Source of the DNA: Athalassotoga saccharophila
GTDB taxonomy: Bacteria; Thermotogota; Thermotogae; Mesoaciditogales; Mesoaciditogaceae
DNA length: 64,000 nucleotides
NCBI RefSeq assembly: GCF_009936215.1
Contig: NZ_AP019551.1
Location: forward strand, 1,822,708-1,886,707
Direction: 5' to 3'
Positions 50,724 through 58,582 of the stretch are shown in pieces (position 1 is the first letter of the stretch; each line of letters starts with the position of its first letter). The position numbers and the translations under genes were made by a program. The notes beneath the pieces were generated by a model that was not told the DNA's origin, did not search any database, and saw nothing but the letters and a program-made list of their open reading frames with translations.

Positions 50724-51842
50724 ATGAACGCATTTTTTTTAGGCTTCGATTTTAAAGATTCAACAGAGATAAAAATGAGATCGACCGAGATTCACAAAAT
50801 AAACGGACTGTCCCAATTAAAAAAGTTCGAAGAAGAAAAGGTGCTGTGCATAAACGGATCTTCCTCCAGCCCAATCGATGACACAAGTTTGAGATTCATC
50901 GTAGAAGAGGTAAAAAAGGAAAAAACACATCTCGTCGTAATAAGGGATGATAAAAACCACTTCAAAGAATTCGAAAGAGAAATAGCGTTTATAGATGGGC
51001 CAAGCCTTAAACCTAATGAGATAATTGCAAATTTCGTCAGCATGGTAAGGTCTTCAATGCAAAAATTCGTTGGCGAAAGCAGAAAAATAATGGAGTTAAA
51101 GTCAAAGATATTTAACGCCTGCTTTTCGGATAGAAACTTTTTCATAACAGGCGAGACTGGATCTGGAAAGCATTTACTCGCAGAGGTTGTACACAAAGCC
51201 GGTCTAAGATCAGAAGGGCCTTTTGTCCTTATTGGCAGAGATTTAAAATTAGAAAACAATTTCGATCTTGAAAGAGGTCATCTTTTTATAGAGGAGATCG
51301 ATTCCATTACAAAAGATTTTAAAGATAAGATATGCGATCTCGTCAAAAAAAAGAGGTACAGGATCATCTCAGCGACTAAAATTGCCGAAAAAGACGAAGG
51401 CTTTTCGTGTTTCGACGAGGTTGTGCTTAAAATACCTCCTCTGAGGGAAAGAAAGTGTGATATACCAATCTTGACAGACCATTTCATAAAAGATTTCGGA
51501 TATGACTTTCATTTTGAAGAACTTCCATTTGAAATGCAACAAAGATTACTCGAATATACATATCCTGCAAATGTGAAGGAACTAAAGAATATAATAAACG
51601 ATTACATCTTTGGTCCACATCATGAAAGAGATTTCCAAGAGATATTCATATCTAATTTTATATCAAACACGATTTTTGAATTGATGAACAAAACCCCGGG
51701 CAATTCAAATTTACTCAAATCGGAGATAGAAAATTACTTCAGGAATGACTCTGTCAAAGAGTTGATCAAAAAATTCAAATGGGAGGAGGGGACTTTTTCA
51801 AATATCTTCGATAGTTACACAAAAAAATTCAAGGATAATTAA
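50724..51842 (+). CDS. Degenerate sigma-54 activator lacking the GAFTGA loop
   Basis: 372 residues. An N-terminal domain of about 110 residues resembles that of the next protein. The AAA+ core keeps Walker A GETGSGKHLLAEVVHKAG, a changed Walker B (HLFIEEIDSI), the arginine-finger region IPPLRERKCDIP and sensor II YPANVKELKN. The segment that should hold ESELFGH...GAFTGA is deleted: it jumps from GRDLKLENNFDLE to the Walker B. The C-terminal Fis-like helices are poor. It probably cannot contact sigma-54 itself, and may modulate its paralogue by hetero-oligomer formation. It sits behind a sigma-54-type promoter. Confidence 0.78.
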   Translation: MNAFFLGFDFKDSTEIKMRSTEIHKINGLSQLKKFEEEKVLCINGSSSSPIDDTSLRFIVEEVKKEKTHLVVIRDDKNHFKEFEREIAFIDGPSLKPNEIIANFVSMVRSSMQKFVGESRKIMELKSKIFNACFSDRNFFITGETGSGKHLLAEVVHKAGLRSEGPFVLIGRDLKLENNFDLERGHLFIEEIDSITKDFKDKICDLVKKKRYRIISATKIAEKDEGFSCFDEVVLKIPPLRERKCDIPILTDHFIKDFGYDFHFEELPFEMQQRLLEYTYPANVKELKNIINDYIFGPHHERDFQEIFISNFISNTIFELMNKTPGNSNLLKSEIENYFRNDSVKELIKKFKWEEGTFSNIFDSYTKKFKDN

Positions 51843-51894
51843 AATTTTCCATCTTCTTAAAAGTGTTTAAATTTAATTTAATACAAAAGAAATA

Positions 51895-51903
51895 TGCTAT
51901 AAT
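51895..51903 (+). promoter_or_regulatory. Extended -10 (sigma-70-like) promoter for the active sigma-54 activator
   Basis: TGC-TATAAT with the hexamer at 51898-51903, about 31 bases before ATG 51935. A clear -35 is not seen. This would give housekeeping expression of the activator, unlike its paralogue. Confidence 0.55.
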
Positions 51904-51934
51904 AATATCCTTTGGCTGCAGGGGGTGAGAAAAG

Positions 51935-53281
51935 ATGGAATTTCTTTTTGTTGGTTTTCCTTCGATAGATCAGATAAAAAAGATAAACACTTCGGATCGC
52001 ATCATTTCGTGCACGGATATAAATAAAATTGATAATTACATTAACGAACAGAGAAGAATAATCTTCGTCAACTCCTCGAGTGATTCCACGATAGATAAAA
52101 CAAAATTGAACAATTTTGTAAAAAGCGTTAAAAAGACCTTTTCGACAAAGATAATCATGATAACAGATGAGACTGAAAAGCAAAACTCTTCCTTTGGAAT
52201 TTTGAAATTGTACAAATCACCATCCGAAAGTAATGAGAAAGTATGCATTGATTTTGGCAAAAAGGTAAGATCGGCTCTCGATTCGATTGTTGGAGAAAGT
52301 TCTCACATCAAAGAGGTAAGAAGAAAGATATTTGACACCATTTTTTCGGATCCACATGTTTTGATATTTGGTGAGACCGGAACTGGCAAAAATCTTCTCG
52401 CCAGTTCAATTCACAAAATAAGTTTAAGGAAAGGTCCGATGATCTCTTTGAACCTTACAACATTGCCAGAATCTCTTCTCGAAAGTGAATTATTCGGTCA
52501 TGCAAAGGGAGCATACACGGGAGCAAGTGTTACAAGGGAAGGACTTATAGGTCAGGCACACACGGGCCATTTCTTTCTCGATGAGATAGGAGAACTGCCG
52601 ATAGAAATTCAAGCGAAGTTGCTCAACGTTATAGAAGATGGCAAGTATTACATGGTTGGAAGTTCTAATGCAAAAGAGATAGACGTAAAGTTCATTTCAG
52701 CAACAAACAGAGATAAAAATTTTTTGAGAAAGGACTTGCTATTCAGGCTTTCGGAAGAAACTATAGAATTGCTTCCTTTAAGAAATAGAAAGGAAGACAT
52801 CCCATATCTTGTAGATTTTTTCCTTAAACAACTTGATTACGATATCACATTCAACGATATGCCAGAAGAGGTAAGATCTAAATTGTTATCTTACAATTAT
52901 CCTGGCAACATTAGAGAACTGCAAAATATAATAAAAAGGTATCTTTCAGGTGGTATACTCGATCTCTCGGCCGATATGTCTTTCCATTTTAATACTCCAA
53001 CCATAAATGCCAACGAATATAAATTCATAGACAATTCTATTCTTGAAATCGTTGAATTGTCTATAAAGAACAGAACGATAATGCCTCTTCTGGAGTTTAA
53101 GGACAAGATTTCCTCGAAATTTGAAAAAGAATATGTAAGTCAAGTTTTAAGAAATTTCAAATGGGACAAACAACTTGTCGCGAATCAACTTGGCATATCT
53201 TACAGATACCTCAACAAATTAATAAAAAAGTATAGCCTCGACAGACGCACGGTAAACAACAAAGAGAAAAACGATCAATAA
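51935..53281 (+). CDS. Sigma-54-dependent transcriptional activator (AAA+, Fis-type HTH)
   Basis: 448 residues. The N-terminal 115 residues lack a phospho-Asp receiver pattern I can recognise. The AAA+ domain is complete: GETGTGKNLLASSIH, ESELFGHAKGAYTGA (the sigma-54 contact loop, GAYTGA variant), HFFLDEIGELP, ATNRD, FRLSEETIELLPLRNRKEDIP and YNYPGNIRELQN. The C-terminus has a Fis-type helix-turn-helix (FKWDKQLVANQLGISYRYLNKLIKKY). It should bind half-sites and open sigma-54 promoters. It is the most likely regulator of the adjacent secretion locus. GGGGGTGAG precedes the ATG. Confidence 0.9.
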   Translation: MEFLFVGFPSIDQIKKINTSDRIISCTDINKIDNYINEQRRIIFVNSSSDSTIDKTKLNNFVKSVKKTFSTKIIMITDETEKQNSSFGILKLYKSPSESNEKVCIDFGKKVRSALDSIVGESSHIKEVRRKIFDTIFSDPHVLIFGETGTGKNLLASSIHKISLRKGPMISLNLTTLPESLLESELFGHAKGAYTGASVTREGLIGQAHTGHFFLDEIGELPIEIQAKLLNVIEDGKYYMVGSSNAKEIDVKFISATNRDKNFLRKDLLFRLSEETIELLPLRNRKEDIPYLVDFFLKQLDYDITFNDMPEEVRSKLLSYNYPGNIRELQNIIKRYLSGGILDLSADMSFHFNTPTINANEYKFIDNSILEIVELSIKNRTIMPLLEFKDKISSKFEKEYVSQVLRNFKWDKQLVANQLGISYRYLNKLIKKYSLDRRTVNNKEKNDQ

Positions 53282-53309
53282 TTTTTTAACCTTTCTCTCT
53301 TCGGCTCGC

Positions 53310-53339
53310 TTGACTCGCCCTTCACTGTTGTGTTATTCT
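53310..53339 (+). promoter_or_regulatory. Probable promoter of the metal ABC transporter
   Basis: TTGACT (53310-53315), 18-base spacer, TATTCT (53334-53339). The palindrome at 53342 would cover the transcription start. Confidence 0.5.
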
Positions 53340-53341
53340 AT

Positions 53342-53364
53342 TTATAGAAAATAATTTTCTATAA
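53342..53364. promoter_or_regulatory. Perfect 23-bp palindrome, probable metalloregulator operator
   Basis: Arms TTATAGAAAAT and ATTTTCTATAA flank one central A. It ends 10 bases before the ATG of the metal-binding-protein gene. Its size and AT-rich dyad suit a Fur/Zur/PerR- or DtxR-type repressor site that would shut the operon when metal is plentiful. Confidence 0.75.
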
Positions 53365-53374
53365 GGGGGAATCT

Positions 53375-54217
53375 ATGAGAATCAAACTTTTGGCGACTTT
53401 AATGGCACTTTTTGCCATTGTTGGGATTTTGGTATTTGGAAAGTTGACTGTAGTTACGACGATACCTCCTCTTGGGTATATGGTCTCAACCATTGGAGGC
53501 AGTGCCGTCGATGTGAGTGTGCTCGAAAAGCCAGGGGATAATCCTCACAATTTCAATCTTACGCCACAGCAGGCACTCTTCATTTCCAAATCAGAGGTCT
53601 TTGTCGATCTCGGACTTGAAGAGGATGCGTGGATAGGCGATAGGGTAAGATCGATAAATCCTTCTTTAAAGGTCATCGATGCCACAAAAGATCTTTCACA
53701 ATTTTTAATAGGAGAACCTGGCGCTTACAATCCACATGTATGGTTAGATGTAAAACTTTACGAGATGATGGCGATCAACGTCTACAGTGCGCTTGTCAAA
53801 TTCGATCCCGCCGATCAAGCGATCTTTTCGAACAACTTTTCTAAATTCATACTTTCTTTGGATCAACTCAACGATCGCATAGTCAAAGACCTTGAGCCGA
53901 TAAAGGGAAAACCATTTATCGCCCAGCATCCGGCATGGGACTATTTTGCCCGTGCCTATGGACTTGGAACTGAGTACTCGCTCGAAAATGATGCTGGTCA
54001 GTCCATAGGGCCAAAAGATTACCAGGCGATCATCGAAGCGATGAAAAAGTACAATATAAAATCTATTATAGGCGATCCGGTTACCTCTTCGAAACTTGCA
54101 AATCAACTGGCCAGTCAAACGGGATCAAAGATTGTGGAGATAAATCCTATCTTCAATTTTAACTATTTCGATCTTATGAATGCCATAGTCAAGGGATTTT
54201 TAGAGGCTTTGAAATGA
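53375..54217 (+). CDS. Metal (Zn/Mn) ABC transporter substrate-binding protein, ZnuA/TroA family
   Basis: 280 residues with a signal peptide (IKLLATLMALFAIVGILVFG). Cluster A-9 features: KLTVVTTIPPLGYMVSTIGG, the ligand loop GDNPHNFNLTP (His), NPHVWLDV (His), IAQHPAWDYFARAYGL (His) and a late IIGDPVTSS (Asp). No His-rich loop typical of ZnuA is present, so Mn or Fe is possible. It binds metal outside the membrane. First gene of a three-gene operon, overlapping the ATPase start by four bases. Confidence 0.9.
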   Translation: MRIKLLATLMALFAIVGILVFGKLTVVTTIPPLGYMVSTIGGSAVDVSVLEKPGDNPHNFNLTPQQALFISKSEVFVDLGLEEDAWIGDRVRSINPSLKVIDATKDLSQFLIGEPGAYNPHVWLDVKLYEMMAINVYSALVKFDPADQAIFSNNFSKFILSLDQLNDRIVKDLEPIKGKPFIAQHPAWDYFARAYGLGTEYSLENDAGQSIGPKDYQAIIEAMKKYNIKSIIGDPVTSSKLANQLASQTGSKIVEINPIFNFNYFDLMNAIVKGFLEALK

Positions 54218-54957
54218 TAAAGGTGAATTCTTTAAGTGTACGGTACGACAACTTCGAGGCACTTTCTATCCTATCTCTCACGATCGAGGATGGAAAGTTT
54301 CACGCCATAATGGGGCCAAATGGAGGTGGAAAGACCACCTTTATAAAGGCCTTGGTCGGATTGTTGCCATATGAGGGAAGGATAGAAATAGACGGGATAG
54401 ATCACAAAAGATACCTTAAAAAGAATTCCATAGGGTACCTTGCCCAGAGAGGATCTCAATTTTCCCAATTTCCAATAACCGTGCTTGAGGTTGTAGAGAT
54501 GGGCAGGTACAGATTCAAAGAACCAGATCATACAAGAAAAAATAAGGCCTTTGAATTTCTTAAGGTATTCGAAATGGAGAATTTCGCATCCAAAAATATA
54601 AACGAATTGAGCGGTGGCCAGCAGCAAAGAGTCCTCATGGCGAGAGCCCTTGCAACTGAGTCGAAAATTCTTATTCTGGACGAGCCTCTGACCGGAATGG
54701 ATCCGAAGGCCCAGTCTTTGTTTTACGATATGATAAAGCGGATAAAGGACGATTTCAAATTAACGATCATAATGTCGAGCCACGATGTTGGATTCATTTC
54801 GGAGTATGCCGACAATATAATCTGTATAAACAGAGAACTTATTCCCCACGATAAATCGGCCAAGGTCTTAACATGTACTGAAGTCTCAAAACTCTATGGT
54901 CCAAAAATAGGGATCGTGGAGCATCATCACCTCCATTCGGAAAAAGACGATGTTTGA
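54214..54957 (+). CDS. Metal ABC transporter ATP-binding protein
   Basis: 247 residues. Walker A GPNGGGKTTFIKAL, Q-loop in YLAQRGSQFSQFP, signature LSGGQQQRVLMARAL, Walker B ILILDEPLTGMD and switch His in IIMSSHDVGF are all present. The C-terminus EHHHLHSEKDD is His-rich and may sense metal. It overlaps the permease gene by eight bases. Confidence 0.94.
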   Translation: MIKVNSLSVRYDNFEALSILSLTIEDGKFHAIMGPNGGGKTTFIKALVGLLPYEGRIEIDGIDHKRYLKKNSIGYLAQRGSQFSQFPITVLEVVEMGRYRFKEPDHTRKNKAFEFLKVFEMENFASKNINELSGGQQQRVLMARALATESKILILDEPLTGMDPKAQSLFYDMIKRIKDDFKLTIIMSSHDVGFISEYADNIICINRELIPHDKSAKVLTCTEVSKLYGPKIGIVEHHHLHSEKDDV

Positions 54958-55786
54958 ATTTTTCACGTTGTTCTTCATACAAAGGGCACTTTTAATAGGT
55001 GCCGTAATAGCCATCGTCTCGGGCTTTATAGGGCCATTCATCCTTTACAGGAAGATGTCTTTCATAGGCGTTGGAATATCTCACGGTACCTTTGCCGGGA
55101 TAGCGCTTGGAATATTGCTTGGAGTCTCTCCACTGCCGGTGGCGATAATCTTTGCCATAGGTCTTGGAATCTTCATAGGTTTTACAAGTAGAACCGGCAA
55201 AATATCCGAAGATGTCTCTATAGGAATACTCTTTTCTTTTGCGATGGCGCTTGGAATCTTTCTCATAAGTCTATCGTCTGGCTATCATACAGACATAATG
55301 GGATATCTTTTTGGAGACATACTCGCCATTTCAAATAACGATCTTTACCTTGCAATTGGAGTTCTTGGAAGCGTTGTATTGTGGTACATACTTAGATCGC
55401 GCCAGATGAAGTACATGACCTTTGATGAAGATTTTGCAAAGATCGCCGGAGTCCCCGTCGGCATAGATTACTACATATTCATGGCTCTTATTTCCCTTGC
55501 GATAGTCGTGATAGTCAATTTCGTTGGGGTAATTCTTGCAAGTTCGATAATAATAGCGCCAGCCGCATCGGCAAAATCTCTTGCGAAGAGATTTTCATCC
55601 ATAGTCATTCTATCTATTGTGCTTGCAGAGGTAACGATCTTTTCGGGAATTATCTTTTCATACAGTCTCAACATCTCTTCAGGCCCGTCGATAGTATTTT
55701 TTGTGACTTTCGTCTTTCTTCTAAGCCTTCTTGCCGGAAAGATAAAGTTCATAAAATATACCAAACGAAATTCAAATTCTGAATGA
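54950..55786 (+). CDS. Metal ABC transporter permease (ZnuB/TroC type)
   Basis: 278 residues, about eight hydrophobic helices. The ABC-3 family segments ALLIGAVIAIVSGFIGPFILYRKMSFIGVGISHGTFAG and VNFVGVILASSIIIAPAASAKSLA are clear. It is the membrane channel of the importer. It ends in a short basic tail; no further operon gene follows before the next promoter at 55859. Confidence 0.93.
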   Translation: MFEFFTLFFIQRALLIGAVIAIVSGFIGPFILYRKMSFIGVGISHGTFAGIALGILLGVSPLPVAIIFAIGLGIFIGFTSRTGKISEDVSIGILFSFAMALGIFLISLSSGYHTDIMGYLFGDILAISNNDLYLAIGVLGSVVLWYILRSRQMKYMTFDEDFAKIAGVPVGIDYYIFMALISLAIVVIVNFVGVILASSIIIAPAASAKSLAKRFSSIVILSIVLAEVTIFSGIIFSYSLNISSGPSIVFFVTFVFLLSLLAGKIKFIKYTKRNSNSE

Positions 55787-55858
55787 TTGCTTCCAAAATA
55801 TTGAACGTAACGGACTATATCCTTCGCTTGAGGTAAATGACTGTTACCACAAAGGGTA

Positions 55859-55887
55859 TTGACTTACTTTCATTTAAGTGATATACT
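55859..55887 (+). promoter_or_regulatory. Strong promoter for the Gly/Arg-rich protein and iron-sulfur cluster
   Basis: TTGACT (55859-55864), 17-base spacer, TATACT (55882-55887). The leader is about 34 nt and includes AAAGAGGTGA. Confidence 0.78.
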
Positions 55888-55927
55888 CTTATATGTGAAG
55901 TCAAATGTTGAAAAGAGGTGAATAACG

Positions 55928-56167
55928 ATGTGGAGAGATGATTTCGATTATTATCCCGGATACGGAAGAGGACGCGGAAGAGGTTTGGGCCTTGGATTTG
56001 GCTATGGTAGAGGATTTGGTTACGGCAGAGGATATGGCCTTGGCTGGTATGGAAGAGGATACATGACAAAGGAAGAACTCAAAGATTTCTATACCTACCA
56101 CAAAAAAAGACTCGAACTCGAACTTGAAGAATTGAACAAGGCCATTCAAGACCTCGACAAAGAATGA
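55928..56167 (+). CDS. Gly/Arg/Tyr-rich small protein (DUF5320-like)
   Basis: 79 residues. Residues 10-45 are repeats of GYGRG/GRGLGLG type and the last 30 residues form a charged helix (KEELKDFYTYHKKRLELELEELNKAIQDLD). Proteins of this build are found beside NifX-like and MinD/ferredoxin genes, as here. The low-complexity half could bind nucleic acid or pack into assemblies. The exact role is unknown. Confidence 0.75.
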   Translation: MWRDDFDYYPGYGRGRGRGLGLGFGYGRGFGYGRGYGLGWYGRGYMTKEELKDFYTYHKKRLELELEELNKAIQDLDKE

Positions 56168-56168
56168 T

Positions 56169-56192
56169 CTAAGGCCGCAAATGCGGCCTTAG
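56169..56192. terminator. Hairpin after the Gly/Arg-rich gene (no T tract)
   Basis: CTAAGGCCGC / GCGGCCTTAG 10-bp stem with a 4-base loop. The lack of a T run suggests partial termination or mRNA processing, allowing read-through to the NifX-like gene. Confidence 0.6.
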
Positions 56193-56217
56193 AGTATTGC
56201 GACATGGAGGGGAAAAA

Positions 56218-56544
56218 ATGAAGATAATGCTTGCCACAGATAGTCCATCTTTAGAAAGCAAGATATCAGATAGATTCGCAAGGACTTCCTACTTTTTGAT
56301 ATATAACCTTGAAAATGGGAATTTTGATGTTATCGATAACTCCTCGATCGGATCTCATGGCGCAGGTCCGAAGGCTGTTCAAATTGCTATGGACAACGAT
56401 GTATCTGCCATAATTTCGGCCATTCCCGGAGAGACGGCCATGGAAGCCGTAAGAGAATCCAAGATCAAAGTTTACGATGGAAGAGGATTAAGTGCAAAAG
56501 ATGCCATAGGAAAGTTTAAAAGTGGAGAACTCAAAGAGATATGA
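56218..56544 (+). CDS. NifX-like dinitrogenase cofactor-domain protein
   Basis: 108 residues from ATG 56218 (GGAGGGG upstream). IMLATDSPSLESKISDRFARTSYFLIY and IGSHGAGPKAVQIAMDNDVSAII match the same family as the protein at 24371. Likely a small carrier or scaffold of iron-sulfur or metal clusters for the ATPases encoded next, with which it overlaps by four bases. Confidence 0.85.
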   Translation: MKIMLATDSPSLESKISDRFARTSYFLIYNLENGNFDVIDNSSIGSHGAGPKAVQIAMDNDVSAIISAIPGETAMEAVRESKIKVYDGRGLSAKDAIGKFKSGELKEI

Positions 56545-57386
56545 AGATCACGGTACTTTCTGGAAAGGGTGGAACAGGGAAAACGACCATAGCGACGAAT
56601 CTGGCATATTCTCTCAACGTCGCGAGAAAGAAAGTTCAATTGCTTGACGCCGATGTCGAAGAGCCGAATGCCCATATATTTTTTAACGTGAATTACAATT
56701 ATGAAGAAAGTGTTCAAATACTTTTACCGGTCATAGATAGGAATCTATGCACGCATTGCGGAATATGCGCAAAATCTTGCGAATTTTCGGCGATAACGGT
56801 TTCTCCAAAATACATAATGGTCTTCGATAATCTCTGTCACGGCTGTGGCGTATGCTCGATGGTCTGTCCTGTCAAAGCGATATCCGAAAGACCAAAGGAC
56901 ATAGGTACGATAAAATTAGGCACGACGGAAGAAGGAATAATCTTTGGAGAGGGCATCATGAACATAGGAGAACCATCGCCCGTTAGAATAATAAGGCAGT
57001 TGAAAAGGCATATCGATCCTTCGGCCGATGTTGTAATACTCGATGCACCCCCGGGCACTTCCTGCCCCGTTATCGAAACGATTCACAATACCGACTTTGC
57101 GATCTTTGTGACAGAACCAACCCCATTTGGGCTTCACGATCTCAAATTGGCCATAGAATCAACGCGTGAGTTCAACATTCCAAGGGGAGTTGTCATAAAC
57201 AGATACGACGGAAGTTACAAAGAAGTAGAGAGATATTTGGACAAAGAGGGAATACCTATTCTCATGACGATCCCATACGATCCAGAAATCGCGCGTGATT
57301 ATTCGACAGGCTTTCTCTTTTCCAAAAAAGGAAATTACGTCGACAAATTTTTAGATCTTTTTGAAAGAGTGATGACAAGATGTTAG
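56541..57386 (+). CDS. MinD-superfamily ATPase with inserted ferredoxin domain (copy 1)
   Basis: 281 residues. Deviant Walker A KGGTGKTT, DADVEEPNAHIF, an inserted two-cluster ferredoxin (CTHCGICAKSCEF and CHGCGVCSMVCP), then LDAPPGTSCPVIETI and a C-terminal Walker-like fold. These ATPases pair in tandem and are thought to act in iron-sulfur cluster handling. The pair overlaps the next gene by seven bases. Confidence 0.9.
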   Translation: MKITVLSGKGGTGKTTIATNLAYSLNVARKKVQLLDADVEEPNAHIFFNVNYNYEESVQILLPVIDRNLCTHCGICAKSCEFSAITVSPKYIMVFDNLCHGCGVCSMVCPVKAISERPKDIGTIKLGTTEEGIIFGEGIMNIGEPSPVRIIRQLKRHIDPSADVVILDAPPGTSCPVIETIHNTDFAIFVTEPTPFGLHDLKLAIESTREFNIPRGVVINRYDGSYKEVERYLDKEGIPILMTIPYDPEIARDYSTGFLFSKKGNYVDKFLDLFERVMTRC

Positions 57387-58249
57387 TCTTTCAAATTGCC
57401 ATTGTAAGCGGAAAAGGCGGAACGGGAAAGACCACCCTATCGGCATCTTTTTCATATCTGGCCAAAGAGAGAGTTATGGCAGATTGCGATGTCGATGCTC
57501 CGAATCTTCATATAATTCTAAAGCCACAGATAATCGAAAGGCACGAGTATTTCGGATCGAAAAAGGCAGTCTTAGATCAAGAAAAATGCGTAATGTGCGG
57601 TGTCTGCGAGCAGGTTTGCAGATTCGATGCCATAAAATTCGATAGCGATCGTTACGTGATAAATGAATACGCATGCGAAGGATGTGGGGCATGCACAATA
57701 GCGTGTCCTGCGAAGGCTTTACAACTTGTCCAGTCCTTGAGCGGTGAATATTATCTTTCAAAGACTGACAATGGTCCGATGGTTCATGCGCTTTTGAAAC
57801 CATCTGAAGAAACGAGCGGTGATCTCATAGCCGAGGTAAGAAAACTCGCACTTAAGGTTGCGTACGATTCTCAAATTCCTCTTGTGATAATAGACGGAGC
57901 ACCGGGGATTGGATGTCCGGCAACCTCTTCGATAACATCCACTAATTACGTTATTCTGGTTACAGAGCCAACGATGAGTGGCCTTCACGATCTCAGACGC
58001 ATAGTCGAAACTGTAAGGCATTTCAGAATAAAAATGGGTGTTGTCATAAACAAATACGACATAAATCCCTCAAAAACGCAAGAGATCGAGGAATACTGTA
58101 AAACCGAAGAGATCGAAATGCTTGGAAAAATACCTTACGATGAATGCGTAAAGAGGGCAACTGAAAACGCGCAGCCTGTAATCCTTTACGATTGTTCCGC
58201 CTCAGAGGAGATAAAGCGCGTGTGGGAAAATGTATCGTCCAAAATTTAA
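57380..58249 (+). CDS. MinD-superfamily ATPase with inserted ferredoxin domain (copy 2)
   Basis: 289 residues, paralogue of the preceding protein. GKGGTGKTTLSASF, DCDVDAPNLHI, ferredoxin insert CVMCGVCEQVCRF and CEGCGACTIACP, then IDGAPGIGCPATSSI. The tandem copies likely form a heterodimer. The overlap indicates coupled synthesis. Confidence 0.9.
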   Translation: MLVFQIAIVSGKGGTGKTTLSASFSYLAKERVMADCDVDAPNLHIILKPQIIERHEYFGSKKAVLDQEKCVMCGVCEQVCRFDAIKFDSDRYVINEYACEGCGACTIACPAKALQLVQSLSGEYYLSKTDNGPMVHALLKPSEETSGDLIAEVRKLALKVAYDSQIPLVIIDGAPGIGCPATSSITSTNYVILVTEPTMSGLHDLRRIVETVRHFRIKMGVVINKYDINPSKTQEIEEYCKTEEIEMLGKIPYDECVKRATENAQPVILYDCSASEEIKRVWENVSSKI

Positions 58250-58260
58250 TATCTCAAACA

Positions 58261-58282
58261 GCACGTGGCGGGTAGCACGTAG
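58261..58282. repeat. G-rich degenerate intergenic repeat
   Basis: Contains GCACGT-GGCGGGTA-GCACGT, a direct GCACGT pair. Related stretches occur at 60249-60271 (GGCGGGTAGCGGGTGGC) and, inverted, at 7319-7335 (GGCACGTGGC). Function unknown. Confidence 0.35.
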
Positions 58283-58309
58283 AATAAAAAATTGAAAGAG
58301 GTGAGACTT

Positions 58310-58582
58310 ATGCCATGGGTTAAGGAAGATCTGTGCAAAGGATGTGCAATTTGTGTAAAGGCCTGTCCCGTTGAAGGTGCAATAGAGATGAAAGGTAAAA
58401 AGGCTTACATACATAACGATATATGCACAAGGTGCGGAAAGTGTATGGAAGTGTGTCCAACAGATGCGATAAGGCCTAATTATGAAAATCCAGCGTTAAG
58501 AGGGTTTGGAAGAGGTGGCGGAAGAGGTATGGGAAGAGGATCGGGCCATGGAGAGCACAGACACGATCCGGGTGAGTGGTGA
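58310..58582 (+). CDS. Two-cluster ferredoxin with Gly/Arg-rich tail
   Basis: 90 residues from ATG 58310 (GAAAGAGGTGA upstream). Two [4Fe-4S] motifs, CKGCAICVKACPVEGA and CTRCGKCMEVCPTDA, are followed by a tail rich in Gly, Arg and His (GFGRGGGRGMGRGSGHGEH). The tail echoes the protein at 55928. Probably an electron carrier for the same cluster. Its TGA overlaps the radical SAM ATG by one base. Confidence 0.9.
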   Translation: MPWVKEDLCKGCAICVKACPVEGAIEMKGKKAYIHNDICTRCGKCMEVCPTDAIRPNYENPALRGFGRGGGRGMGRGSGHGEHRHDPGEW

